DNA of 64,000 bases from Neoceratodus forsteri (taxonomy: Eukaryota > Chordata > Ceratodontiformes > Ceratodontidae): NCBI GenBank assembly GCA_016271365.2, contig CM057456.1:665349501-665413500 (forward strand), in the 5' to 3' direction. A model generated the notes under the pieces. That model saw only the letters and a program-made list of their open reading frames with translations, was not told the DNA's origin and made no database searches. Below are positions 22,141 to 33,509 of the stretch, in pieces. Position numbers and translations under genes: made by a program. The first letter of the stretch is position 1; each line of letters starts with the position of its first letter.

Positions 22141-22818
22141 GTCCCATATAAAACTCTTCAAATCCGATCATACAAATCCATGAACATGATCCCTTTATGA
22201 TTTGACCAGCACTAATTGGGCACCTATATCTGTTGCCAGTAACCTAGATGTTGCAGCTATCTACTTCAGAGACTGATTCCTTGAAGTATGGAATCAACAT
22301 GCACCACTACGCTGGGTATGTGTCCGTGGAAACCACCTCCCCTGGATCTCCCCAGAACTCATTGCTTGTCTAAGGGCACGATACAGCCTGAAGCTCCATA
22401 AAAGCACAAAGTTCTTAAAGACTATAAGGCCTACCGAGTCCTCAGAAACTAATGCACAAAAGCCACTCTGTTTGGCCAAGGCTGATTATCAGCTCTACTT
22501 CTAACTCTAATAAAAATAACCCATCCAAATTCTGGAAAGTAATCCACTCACTTTTCTCCCACAGTCTCCCTTCCCTCCCCTCCTCCAAATAAACAATACT
22601 GTCATTGCCGACTAACTTAGCATTGTTGTTAAGCTTAACCTCGTGACTTACCCTTCATGTGCTTTACCTGCTAGGCTCCCCTCCCAACCATTAACCAGTT
22701 AATCTCCGCACCCATTAGAAGTCCTCCAGCCCCACCTCATAGCTTTTCCTTCTAAAAATTCTGACAACTGATATGTTGGCGCCTTGGAAGCCCTAAACCC
22801 AGGCAAAGGTAGTCTCTG

Positions 22819-24250
22819 ATGGACTGGATCCAAAGTTATAAACTTGTCTGCTCTGCCATTGCTCCCCCATTCACTGCTCTTTTCAACTTCTTTTCACTCT
22901 GGCTGAAATTCCCCATGAGTGGAAACATGCTATTGTTCCCCCTCTCCCTAAGTGTGGTGGTGACTCCTCCCTTGAGAACTACCATCCTATATCTCTCCTC
23001 CCGACGTTAGCCAAAGTACAAGAACATCTAGTCCTTGACCAACTATCCTCGTTCCTCTCCGACACAAATTTCTTCACCCAATATCAATCTGGGTTCCGTA
23101 AACATCACTCTACTACCTCACTGCTTTGAATCACTGATGCAATCCTGAGAGGCATGGACTGCGGTCACATAACCACTGCCACTTTTATTGATCTTGCTAA
23201 AGCTTTTGACATGGTTTCCCACTCCATCCTGCTCCACTCCCTCTCATCAGCCAGGCTGTCTGAACATGCCATTAAATGGTTCAGCACATACCTATACGAC
23301 CGCTCACACTCTGTAAAAATATCCGACTACATCGCCCCTCCTCTGCCCATATGCTCTGGAGTCCCCCAAGGGTCCATACTAGCCCGATTCTCTTCTCCAT
23401 CTTTCTGAACGATCTTCCATCCATCTGTACCTCATCTTCTATACATATGTATGCTGATGATATTGTTCTATTCTCCTCTGGGCCCTCACCCTTGGATGTC
23501 GCCTCCTGGCTCCAACGTGATTTCACTAATGTCCAGAGCTGGTTTCAATCTCACCAACTCTTCCTAAATGTCAAGAAAATTGTGTCCATGACTTTTGGCA
23601 CACATCAGAAGCTGTCAAGGCTCCCTTCTGACCCTACCTTCACTACCCTCGACGGAGCAACTGTAATTGCTACCGAGTCTTTCAGGTATCTGGGCATTTG
23701 GCTGGATAAACATCTCACCTTCTTGGCCCATATAGATGCCATAATAAAAAAGCTTCATCCCAAACTCGGCGCCTTATATAGAAACTGCTCCTGCCTCCCA
23801 CCACAGGCAAGACATGAACTGATCCAAAAAATTATCCTCCCAGTTTTTGACTATTGTGATGTCATTTGTTGCTCTGCTCCTGCCACCTCCTTAGCCAACC
23901 TGGATACTCTTTTCAACTCATTCTGTGGGTTTGCTCTGGATGCACCTCACCTTACCCACTGCTGCCACTTGTACTGAGCTTTAGCCTCCCATCTCTAACA
24001 AATGGCAACTGCATCATTGCGTAGATCTATCTTGGTACTGGCTTGGCACAATCCCTCCCTACCTAAATTTCAATCTCCCCCACCCACTCCCTCTTGACTT
24101 CTAAGATCCCATGACCATAGAACTATGTCTGTCTCTGAACTACTCCGCTAGTGGACAGGCCCTATCTCTATCATCTCCCAAACTGTGGAATACTCTTCCA
24201 CACATATCTCGATCCTCTTCCTCGCCTGGCTCATTAAATCAAGCTTTCAT
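22819..24250 (+). pseudogene. L2-b reverse transcriptase
   Basis: RT blocks are visible in order: the region near 23050-23130 (FLSDTNFFTQYQSGF), ATFIDLAKAFDMVSH (first catalytic Asp) at about 23180-23222, CSGVPQGS near 23354, then after a frameshift near 23390 SIHMYADDIVLFSS with the YADD catalytic pair, FRYLGIWLDKHL, and a C-terminal region to about 24250 (LSSPKLWNTLP). It would reverse-transcribe its own RNA at the nicked target. The catalytic aspartates are intact, but the frame is not continuous. Confidence 0.9.
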
Positions 24251-24649
24251 AATTTCCTCTCTGTAAATTGCACCTGTCCCTAGCTCCCCCCCTTTCTTAT
24301 CCTACATCCTGTTTGATGCCCTGCTGACTCACTTCACTTGCCGCACTGTGCTATTCTTAGTCTGCATAGTGCAGGCCATTGGTTCACACTTGCTATTAAA
24401 TTGCTCTCTCTCACCACAAGCTCACTGCGACTGGTTTTCACTTCTCTACCATTGTAATTAATTGCTTTTCATGCTAATGTGTAATTCAGTTGTAACCTAT
24501 GTTTTTGTATGATATTGTGTATTTTGTGTGTACTCATTGTTACTATGTAACTCCCACCACCCTCTCCCCCAGGTCGTACCTGGAGACGAGCAACTTGTTG
24601 TTCAGTGTACCTTACTTGGTGAAACTTTTCAATAAATAAATAAATAAAT

Positions 24650-24839
24650 TTGAGCACACAGTGGTGCATATTGTGACCCTACCTCTGGTCACCATTATGA
24701 TGCTCCCAAGTAGTATACCAAAATGATCCTTGGCATGTAAAGGTCCTACACCCATGATCACAGTTTAAATGGCTCCAGTTATTATAGTAAAATGATCTTT
24801 GGTGTCTAGTGCTCCCCACCCAGGAATACTAAGCTGGGA
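24650..24839. other. Spacer with a short diverged direct repeat
   Basis: Two related segments (AAAATGATCCTTGG near 24720 and AAAATGATCTTTGG near 24789) about 69 bp apart hint at a degenerate tandem repeat. Nothing else is recognised. Confidence 0.35.
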
Positions 24840-27060
24840 GCTCATTTCTAGATACATCCTGGGGAAGGGGAACTTGTACAAGTGGGGCTTAGGTAGCACA
24901 AAAGTTCAAAATACATGACAAACATGGAGCAGAGTGGTACACAACCACAAATTACATTGGGAATGATACATGCAAGATGTGAGAACTTGAGTGGTAAGTA
25001 AACAATAGACAATGCATATACAGCACAGTCAGAAGCCACAAACCTATGCTGGCGATCAAATACAGAGCAGTTTACATCAATGCTAGCTATAAACATTTGT
25101 GCATAATGCCTAGAGTGGAAGCATAGGTGCCAAATTTTAGCTGTACCTAAACTGGAAACAAGTAATAGGACAGCAAGAGGGAAAACTAGAGCAAGTGCAG
25201 GAGGGAGAGGTGAGACAGCTGAAGTGGATTGAAAGAATCCACGGAAGGGAGATTGGTGAATGGCTGGGGTGAGGGAGTTCCAGATTTTAGGGCAGCGGTG
25301 GCTGAACGCGACTTTGCTGATGGTTGTGGAAACTGAAAGGACTGCTAGGGTTCGAATATTTCAGCTTCTGATGGTATGGCTGTAAGGGGGCCATCAGAGA
25401 GATAGGAGGGTAGGGAAATAAACCAGATTTGCCCACAAAGCTGGCACAGTGGGCATGGTGTCTGTCCACAAGAAAAGAAAAAGAGAGAGATTTATATAGA
25501 ACAATGGTGAGTCCAAGAAGGATAGTCGAGAGTGTAATGGCAGAAATAGTTGAAGATTATGTCCAGTCTGGCAAGGGTAGTGATTGGGGCTACGCTGTAG
25601 ACCAAATCACCATAGTCAGAGATTTGGAGGATCATTCTCTGGATAATAGCATGGTATGCTGGAGGTGGGATACAGTCACAGTTCCTGTAAAGTGCACCAA
25701 ATTGGGGTGAAGCTTTTTGACTATAGCATCCACTTGTTCAGAAACGTTTGGTGCTGGGTCTAGCCAGATACCAAGATAACTAAAGATGGTAACATCTCCA
25801 CAGGGGAGCCATGCAGGGTATGGAAAGTAGGAAGGGAGGGGAGCCTGATAGTTCAGTGCCTGTGCCAAAGGACATGGAGACAGCCTTCTTGGCATTGAGG
25901 AAAATTTGATTTGTGTGTGGTCAGGGCTGAACTTGATCAAAGTCCAGCTGGAGTCTGTGGGCCTGCTGTGGGAAGCATATGGAGGGGAGATCATTAAGGC
26001 AAATGGAGAAAAGTAGTGAGCCTAACAAAGATCCTTGTGGGACCCAAGTGGATACGGGCAGGGAGGAGAGAGGGGGTCGCCAGTTTTGACTGCTTGGGAT
26101 CTACCTCTGTGGTAAGAGTGGAACAGCTGATGGCTAAGTTAGAGAGGCCTGCAGCCTGGAGTTTGGCTAATAATTGAGTGGTAGACAGGGTTGAATGCTT
26201 TGGCTAGATCGACGCAGATAGCAGAAGTGAATAGGCTGTGATCCATACCATTATGGATGGATTTGGTGAGCCTGAGCAGGTGGTGGAGTGATTTTGCAGA
26301 AGCCAGACTTGTATTGGGTGAAAAAGGAAGAGGAGTTCAGAAAGGGAGAGAGCTGTGACAAGATAATTTGTTCCCGTATTTTGGAGGGAGGAGAGAAATG
26401 AGTCGGTAGCTGTTTGCACCTGACGGTCACCACCTTTTGAAGGAGGAGGAGTAACAGTGGCAGCCTTCTGGTCAGCAGGGATGGAGAAACACCAGAAAGA
26501 GAGGTTAGGGAGGTCATCCAATGGGGAGGAGATTGCAGAAGCAGTCAGATGGAGGAGCTTGCTATCCTGGCCATCTGGGCTCCTACCCTTGGAAGGATTA
26601 AGGGCAGGAAGTGTGTCGGTGATAAAGGATGGAGTTTCTGGAGAGAAAAAAAACAATAGGGGGAAGGAAGGAGATGACAATCACGCAGGCTGGCAGGGGT
26701 GAGAGGGAGGTGAGGAAGGGTAGAGGGAGGAGAGGAGAGAGGAGGTACAGGTGATGAAAAGGAATTACATCTCTATGGTGATGAAGGAGAGGTTAGAGAC
26801 AGGGGTGTCACTGACTTTGAGGACAGGCAAAGGAGTGGAAGGGGAGAAGAGACCGTGACAGCCTTCAAAAATTTAGACAGATAACCAATGTTGGTACTGA
26901 AGTTAGATGTAAAATTCTCACCTTTGGCAAACTTATTGCCATGGTGTACAGGTGCTGCAGAAATGATGATACCTCTGGAAGCCATGAGGATGGGTTGGCG
27001 CTTATTTTCTGACCAGGCTAAATCATGTACTTGCAAGCAAGCTATGAGCTCAGCCATGAT
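24840..27060 (-). mobile_element. L2-type LINE (L2-c), minus strand, decayed
   Basis: The minus strand carries L2 pieces: the endonuclease-RT linker (27057-26773), an RT part (26680-26204, with ADQKAATVTPPPSKGGD and a serine/leucine-rich finger region), and the C-terminal part at 25994-25632 with FSYLGIWLDPAPNVSEQVDAIVKKLHPN. The segment that should hold the YADD box, around 25960-26050, is missing or deleted. The lower part to 24840 looks like 3' UTR without a clear tail. Confidence 0.7.
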
Positions 27061-28325
27061 CTAGGGAGATGGGGTACTTTTCTCATGTCCTGCTCTGGTG
27101 GGGCATGGCATCCCATATTTAGAGGAATTTGTTTTGAAAATATGTTAGCATGGAGTCAGGTGAGCAGACTAATGAGAGGGGACTCAATCAGAATGAATTA
27201 GGTAATGGCGCAGCAAGTGAGGTCCAGGGATTTGAAGGAAATATAAGCAGTGTTTTGTGGGGTGAGAGGGTTTAGTTGAATGAGAGGCATCAGAGGGTTG
27301 TGATTATGGTGCCAAATCAAAAAAGAGGGAAGTCAAGAGTGGAATGCCACAGGGATCCATCCTGACTCTTGCCCTCTTCAATATGCTCATTAACAACGTT
27401 TGAGAATGACTCTGGGTTTGTTTCTCTTTGAAGATGACACCAACCTCATGGGAGGGTAGATAGTGATGGGGAAGTAGGAAACTGCAGACTGACATGTAAA
27501 GATTAGAGAGGAGGCCTAAGGTTTGGCAGTTGAAATTCAATGCCAAAAAGTGCAAGGTGATTCACTTTGGGGACAAGAATCCCAGGACAGAGTACTGGAT
27601 ATGAGGGGTAGGGCTGAGCACTACAGCTGAGGAAAGGGACCTAGTATTTGTCATTAGTGACTCCCTTAAACAATCAAGCTAGTACAGTGAGGCATCTAGT
27701 AAGGCAAATAGGATACTAGGATGTGCCAGAAGGGGTTCTGATAGTAGAAGAAAGAGGTTTACTGCCTCTTTATTGATCACTGGTGAGGCTGCACTTGTAT
27801 ACTGTTCAGAGTTCTGAACTCTGTGAAGACCTCACCTCAGGAAAGATAAGGACAAAGGTGATCAGGATGATCCAGAGCTGACAGGATAGATTGTATAAGG
27901 ATCTGCTCAAGGCACTGAACATGTCTTCACTGGAGACCAGACAAGAGAGGAATGATATGATAGAGACCTTCAAGTTTCTGTAAGGAATAAACAAGGTGAA
28001 TGGAGAACTACTTAGCATGAGTAACAGTTCAAGGTTACGGGGGCACAAGTAGAGACTGATGGGAGGGAGGTTCAAGAGGGATATTGGAAAGTTTTATTTT
28101 CCAGAAATGGTGGTGGAAATGTGGAATAATCTGCCAACTGAGATGGTAGGCACCAAAACCATAAATGGTTTCAAGCATGGCTGTGACAAAGTGAAGGGTG
28201 TAATGGTTACTCAGGCTGATAGCAGTAGGGAGGGGAACAAGGGAGTGGATAGTGAAGGCTAGTACCCTGCATGGACAGTAGGTTCTGAGGTTTAATATAG
28301 GAAATAGGGTCAGACAGGATGTACC
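27061..28325 (+). mobile_element. CR1-type LINE (CR1-d), plus strand, decayed
   Basis: Recognisable from about 27290: KSGMPQGSILTLALFN, then LKFNAKKCKVIHFGDKNP-type sequence in broken frames near 27530-27590, and the C-terminal helical region to about 28180. The catalytic ADD motif region near 27430 is altered. The 3' end near 28320 lacks a clear ATTCTATG repeat. The part before 27290 is poorly recognisable and may be CR1 or other sequence. Confidence 0.65.
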
Positions 28326-29612
28326 ATTTTTATGTTGATTGCACACAGCGCAAACAACATATTGCGGCAACTTTCTCAGTAACAGGCTGTGGAGGCACGG
28401 CACTGTTGTGGCCAATGCCCCACAGCCTGCAAAGGCTTGTCACACTTCCCCCAATGCCGCTGCACACTGCTGGTGACAGTAGTTTGGAACGTTCGCACCA
28501 ACTACTGACAATTTCACCGCTGCAATCAGGGGCCGCCTCGTCATTGCAGTGTCAGCCATCCGCTGCAATGAGGGAGCGACCTGTCATTGCAGGGCGGGAT
28601 GTAAAAACCCTGATATTGTTTCAGAACATGGCAGCGGGTTGCCGCCATGTTCGCCAAACAACATAACCCCCACCGTGTTATATACCAACGGGGCCCCAAA
28701 CCCTCATTGGCCCGGTGCCCCATTGTTTCTGGGGCTGACGGGGAGCCCACTCGTTTTCTGCATTCTGTAACACCCCGCTTACTGCTGCCACGGGTGCCCA
28801 ATCCCTGTTGGCATAATTAATCCCCTTTAGGTGGCCGACAGGGGTGCTCAATCGCCCATCAGCTACTGCCCCTCGTAAAGTTGTTGGTGGCATGTTGGGT
28901 GACTACCCCAGCGTGCCACATGCCCCCGTAAAGGGAAAAACGGTCCCACAAAGTCTTTTTTTTTACCTGCAAAAAAGGAAACGGTCTCTCGTGGTGTCCC
29001 TGGCCCCCACCCGCAACCTGCACCCACTTACTGCGCACTCTGCCTCCCCACACCCCCCTCACCCCATACTTACCTCTGGAGCTTGGCGCGATGATCTTCG
29101 GTGGACCAGGAACATGTCTGCACTCTTCAAAGCCGACCGCGAACTGAGAAAATGCAGGTAAGCTGTATAACGTAATAAATAGAGTTTTTTCAACTTTAGT
29201 ACATATCTTGGGCATTTTTGGGACTTTTTTTTACCAAATTTTCAACATAGGGTTTTTGGGACCCCTCCTCATGAATTCTTGAACTGTCATGGCATTAATT
29301 GGCCCCGAAAAGTGATTTCGCGGTCACTGCGCTGAATCACCTTTCGGAGCCCATTAACGAAATGACAGTGCCAGTGTTCATGAGGTGGGCTCTCAAAAAG
29401 CCTATGTTACAAATTTGGTGGAAACAATCCAAAAAATGACTGTTTTACGAGCGTGCACTGTGCAGTTGCTACATACGCTTGTACCTTCGTGAATTTGCAA
29501 TATTTTCACGCCAGATTTTCAACATTGGCATTTTTTCACTCCTCCTTGTGAACAGAACAGCTGTCATTGTTTACATCCTGGCAGAAATGTGTTTTTGCAC
29601 TTCTGACACAGA
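28326..29612. repeat. GC-rich repeat-like block with long hairpin
   Basis: 28340-29160 is clearly more GC- and CpG-rich than its surroundings, with no coherent ORF. 29234-29418 is an imperfect hairpin (listed separately). Short related motifs (TTTTCAACAT) recur at 29240 and 29517 near its ends. It could be a non-autonomous DNA transposon. No confident terminal repeats or target duplication were found. Confidence 0.4.
29234..29418. repeat. Imperfect inverted repeat, arms about 88 bp
   Basis: The left arm starts CCAAATTTTCAACATAGG and the right arm ends CCTATGTTACAAATTTGG. The arms match at roughly three quarters of positions, with a loop of about ten bases near 29325. The mirrored segments include CCTCATGAA, CTGTCAT and CCGAAA(A/G)GTGATT. 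The structure is a foldback element or the core of a larger one. Confidence 0.85.
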
Positions 29613-30032
29613 ATTTTATTTATTTATTTAACTTTTGTTAACCAGATAAGTACACTAGACAAGACAATTGCCTGTTTTCAGGTACGAATCGGGAGAGTAC
29701 AGAAATAACAGATTTAAGTACATAAGACAACATTATACAAATTAGACATGTTACAGTTCATGTGAGGACAGTATGATTTCAGATTCAGAACAGCATACAA
29801 AACGTAGTAAGGCACAGATTTATACAGTGTATATATACAACAAAATAAACACCTTGTAGAAACTAAGAGCAGTACCGGAGGTACAGTTTAGAGATGCTTC
29901 AGGTATGACACTATATACAGCTTAGCGACCTCATGGAGTTAGGTCTTTTGTCCAGGAAGACATCCAGGGCAGAGGAGTGCTGTGATGGATCAGTTTACGG
30001 GGGTTTGGGACAGCCACAAGCCCGAAGAAAGT

Positions 30033-31441
30033 TTAAGGTGGTTCCATAGGGTGGGGCGAAGACACACCTGTGAGTGCGAGTAATGGACCTGGACAGGGAA
30101 AGTGTTCCACAGTCTGGGAGCGCAAGCAGCAAAATCTCGACCACCCATTTAAGTCTGTGTAGCCGGTATCTTTAAGGAAGGCATGTCCCTGGGACCTGAG
30201 GGAGTAGGAAGAGGAGTCAGCCGGAATGAGGAATTTCACCAGCCCTGGAGGGGTGCCAGTGCCAAGGACCTTTCTGGTGAAGCACCCTAGGACAAAGTCC
30301 ATGTGGTTTGAGGGTGAGAGCCAGTTTAGCCTGCTATAGAGGTCGCAATGGTGAGTGAGATGGGGGGCAGTCAGCGCGAAGCAGCAGACATTGTTATAGG
30401 CAGTAGACCACCTAGAGATGTGGACTTTGGATGAGCGGGCAAACAAGAGGAGCCCATAGCAGAGCGAAGGAGGAGCACCTCTGGCAAGTGCAACTGAGCT
30501 GCTGGAGTAAGATTGCTTTGGCCTGAAGGCCAGACCCAGTTTGCAGTTAACAGTCTTGCAAGTATTCTGAATGTGGCAGCCAAGGTCAAGCTGCAGGTCC
30601 AGTGTCACCCCAAGGTATTTAAAGTTGTCAGTAACTGGGATCGGGACCCTGTCAACACCAGAAACACATAATGGAGCAGGGGTGGCCTTAATCTTGGCCT
30701 GAGACCCAAAGAGCATGGCCTGGGTTTTTCTGAGATTTAGAACCAACTTGTGGGACAATACCCAGGACTGGATGTTCCTCAAGTCCTCACTCAGGTAGTG
30801 ATTTATGACCCCTATCTCTGGGGAATGGGGCAGGATGACCAGGTCATCTGCATAAAGGATAGGCTTGCAGTGGACAGCAGCAGCCGCGGAGTTTGTTCAC
30901 TTAATATGGGAGAAAAGCAGGGCCCCAAGATAGAGCCTTGTGGGACACCCATGGTACAGGATAGTGCCCAAAGAGCTCCTTCCCATACTTAACAAGTTGC
31001 TTTCTGCCATTCAAGTAGTTGGAGAACCAGTTGAGCACCTCAGGTGATAGACCATAGGAACTTGAGCTGAGTGGAGAGCATGGTGTGATCAACAAGATCG
31101 AAGGCCTTAGAGAGATCTATAAAGATAGCTCCAGAGAGTTTGCCTTGGTCCATAGCCACCCTGATCCAAGATAAGACCGTGACAAGGGCAGAAGATGGGC
31201 TGTGCCTTTTCCTAAAGCCATGCTGTACCAGGGACAACAGGTCATGAGACTGCAAGTACTCCAAGAGTTGACCTGCCACGACCTTCTCGAGAAGTTTGCT
31301 GACCGCTGACAATATGGATATCGGACGTAGTTTTCTTCGAGTTTGGGGTTCCTGTTTAAGTATCAGGACCACTTCTGACAACTTTCCATATTTCCGAATG
31401 ACACCACGACAAGGACAGATTGAAGATATAAGGCTTACCAT
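30033..31441 (-). pseudogene. L2-d reverse transcriptase and C-terminus
   Basis: 31441-31040 holds the RT fingers and first catalytic block: RPISILSAVSKLLEKVV, QHGFRKRHSPSSAL and AIFIDLSKAFDLVDHT. 31095-30901 continues through NYLNGRKQLVKYG. The YADD box is intact at 30854-30843, in the same region as PILYADDL. 30782-30033 is a 249-residue open C-terminus with NFKYLGVTLDLQLDLGCHI. Small shifts separate the three parts. Confidence 0.88.
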
Positions 31442-31729
31442 GGGGGCACCTTACTGGCACAAGACTCAGGAGTTTCAGCCCAGTCCATCATAGCCTGCAC
31501 TCAAGATGTGGGAGAGGCCCAAGAGCAATCTCTGCACCTCTTGCACCATCAAGACCTTAAAAAGAAAGGGTGGGTAAGATGAGGACGGTGGCAGCACCTT
31601 GTTCACTATTTTCTCCCCATGGGGGAATGATGAGGCAAAAGCAGATAGGTCTCAAAAGTATTGCTGAATGCATTTAAGGCGGTCAGGAGTTGTTGCAACT
31701 CGTATTCATTGATGATCATATCAGAGGTC

Positions 31730-32700
31730 TCAATTGCTCGGAGTCCCACTGACTATATTCTTAATGTTTCTCCTGAACCTCCTGTCCCTGGCTGTGCGCA
31801 GCAGCACGAAGTTTTTCAAATTCACCTTTAGCAGCCCTATTAGCCTTCTTGCACTGATTTCTGAGTTTTCGTACCGCAGAATATAGTCTGTTCCACTGTG
31901 GCTCTGAAATTTGCCCAGCACTTATCTCTGTACTTCATGAGGGCTAGCAGACCACCATGTAGCCACTTTGTCGCTGAGCCCTGACCCTCTGTCTAATGAG
32001 GGGCATGTTTATCCTGCAGCACCTGAATGTGCTGAGGGAAGTGACTGGCTGCAGATGGGGAGTCCTGGGCATTCCATACTGCTGACCAGTCGGTGTGCTG
32101 GAGATCATCAGGTGGAGCCAAGATCAAGCCAGCAGTAGTCTCGGACCTGGATGATTTTATGTGGGATTTTCAGAGAAGGGATTCTTCCACACTGCACATG
32201 GGTGGTCTCGATGAGAGTCGGGAGGATGCCTGACAAGCGATCCCTCTCTGGTCTATTTGTCATGACTCTAGTCCAGAAGAGGAGCTCCCCCCACCATTAG
32301 GTGGGCACCTGGTAGGATCCTTGATCAGTTGAGAGACCAGCAAGGAGTGGTTCATATGCCTTGGTGTTGCTACCAAGCCAGTTTAGGATGAGATAACCTA
32401 GGGATAATTAGCTCATTATGTTGGGTCACAGCACCTACTGTGTCAAGGAGGATGGACAACACCTCTAGCCTGCCCTTAGGGGGATTGTAAGTGAATACAA
32501 CATGTATATTTTTGGTCATCCCGAGCAACAGCACAGTGTGCAGGAACTCACAGGGGGACTGCACTGGTTGTAGACAGGGTAACACTGACAGGTTAAGGTG
32601 GTTTGCCGAGACCAAGATGCCAATTCCTTTTTCCTGACTATCAAGCCTGGGAGGAGGTCACAGCTCAGAGGCACATGCAGAATTTGGGATAGTGGGTTTG
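31730..32700 (-). pseudogene. L2-d endonuclease/linker remnants
   Basis: The basic, Arg/Lys-rich segment at 31921-31730 and the Val/Leu-rich segment at 32615-32370 (LHTVLLLGMTKNIHVVFTYNPP) lie between the endonuclease start and RT. The latter resembles the endonuclease strand before the GDFN motif (compare VAGVYCHPG in L2-b). The frame changes several times. Identification rests mainly on order within the element. Confidence 0.55.
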
Positions 32701-32759
32701 GCCAGGTTTCTGTTATTCCAAGGATGTTAGGGGTGGTGGGTGACCCAGCAAGTAGTTCT

Positions 32760-33168
32760 GCCAGATTGGAGCAGGATGCTACAGATATTGAGATGGGCTA
32801 TTTTCATCTCTCTTGTTTGCCCTGCCCAAACAGCAGGGCTGTTTGGCAAGGTGGCCAGGTTAAGCTCTAATGTCACCGATAGCACTAGGATCACCAGAAG
32901 TAGCCAGGAGATGTTTCCATGAGGGAGCCATCCCTGGCATGCACCTGCAGCCATATCTCCTGACCAGACGACAGGGCACAGAGCATCTCAGGTCAAGAGA
33001 CTGCAGAGAACCCAGGGAGGGGGTCTGCCTTCCGCTACTATGTTGGAGAATGAAGTCAGTTTCTGCCAGCTGGGTGCAAGTACCCATGGTTCTCCCACCT
33101 AGGGACACGCACTCAGAATACCAGGGGATGCCATGGACAGTGAGAAGACCACAGGCTAGTGTGCACAC
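32760..33168 (-). pseudogene. L2-d leader ORF, broken 2A-like motif, endonuclease start
   Basis: 33168-32860 is open and encodes a Cys- and Arg-rich leader that ends ...SAIGDIRA and a stop. At 32877-32853 the DNA matches a coding sequence for a 2A-like DIELNPG-type motif, but carries one extra and one missing base. The first three residues (GDI) are in frame with the leader. Just beyond, in another frame, MKIAHLNICSILLQSG is the endonuclease start. The layout equals that of L2-b. Confidence 0.7.
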
Positions 33169-33186
33169 AAGTGGATGGTGGTATTA

Positions 33187-33509
33187 ACTTAAATAGGTGC
33201 TGAGAGTTCTCCATGTCCATACCCAGTGGTAGACTGGACAGAGGTGGTATGATCAGTGCTGATCACTGACCTCAATCCGCAGCCAGTAGACACTAGATCC
33301 TCCCGGTTATCAGCAATTACCACCTACTATTATCACACAATTCTGGAGCTCACATCCACAAGTATATAATAAACTAAGCCCTATGTTTGTGAGCACCCGT
33401 GCTATACCATGGTATGCAGGCCACTTGTAACAGATTAGTGATTATAAACTGTACAGTATACAGAATACCTATGCTGGTAGCTCAGTCAAAATATAAGCCG
33501 CGTACCCCT
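33187..33509 (-). other. Unique 5' UTR segment of L2-d
   Basis: Sequence between the leader ORF and the tandem array. No ORF, hairpin or repeat stands out. A TATA-like TATATAATAAAC lies at 33363-33374 on the plus strand, but its relevance is unclear. Confidence 0.45.

Larger units (their letters stand above)
19375..24649 (+). mobile_element. L2-type LINE (L2-b), nearly full length
   Basis: The element runs from a GC-rich tandem 5' UTR (19380-19871) and a duplicated promoter-like block, through a leader ORF with a 2A-like motif, endonuclease (from 21480), RT (22.8-24.2 kb) and a 3' UTR ending in AATAAATAAATAAATAAATT at 24630-24649. Coding is interrupted by a frameshift near 21900, further lesions to 23150, and one near 23390, so this copy is dead but well preserved. 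It is the best L2 template in the window. Confidence 0.85.
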
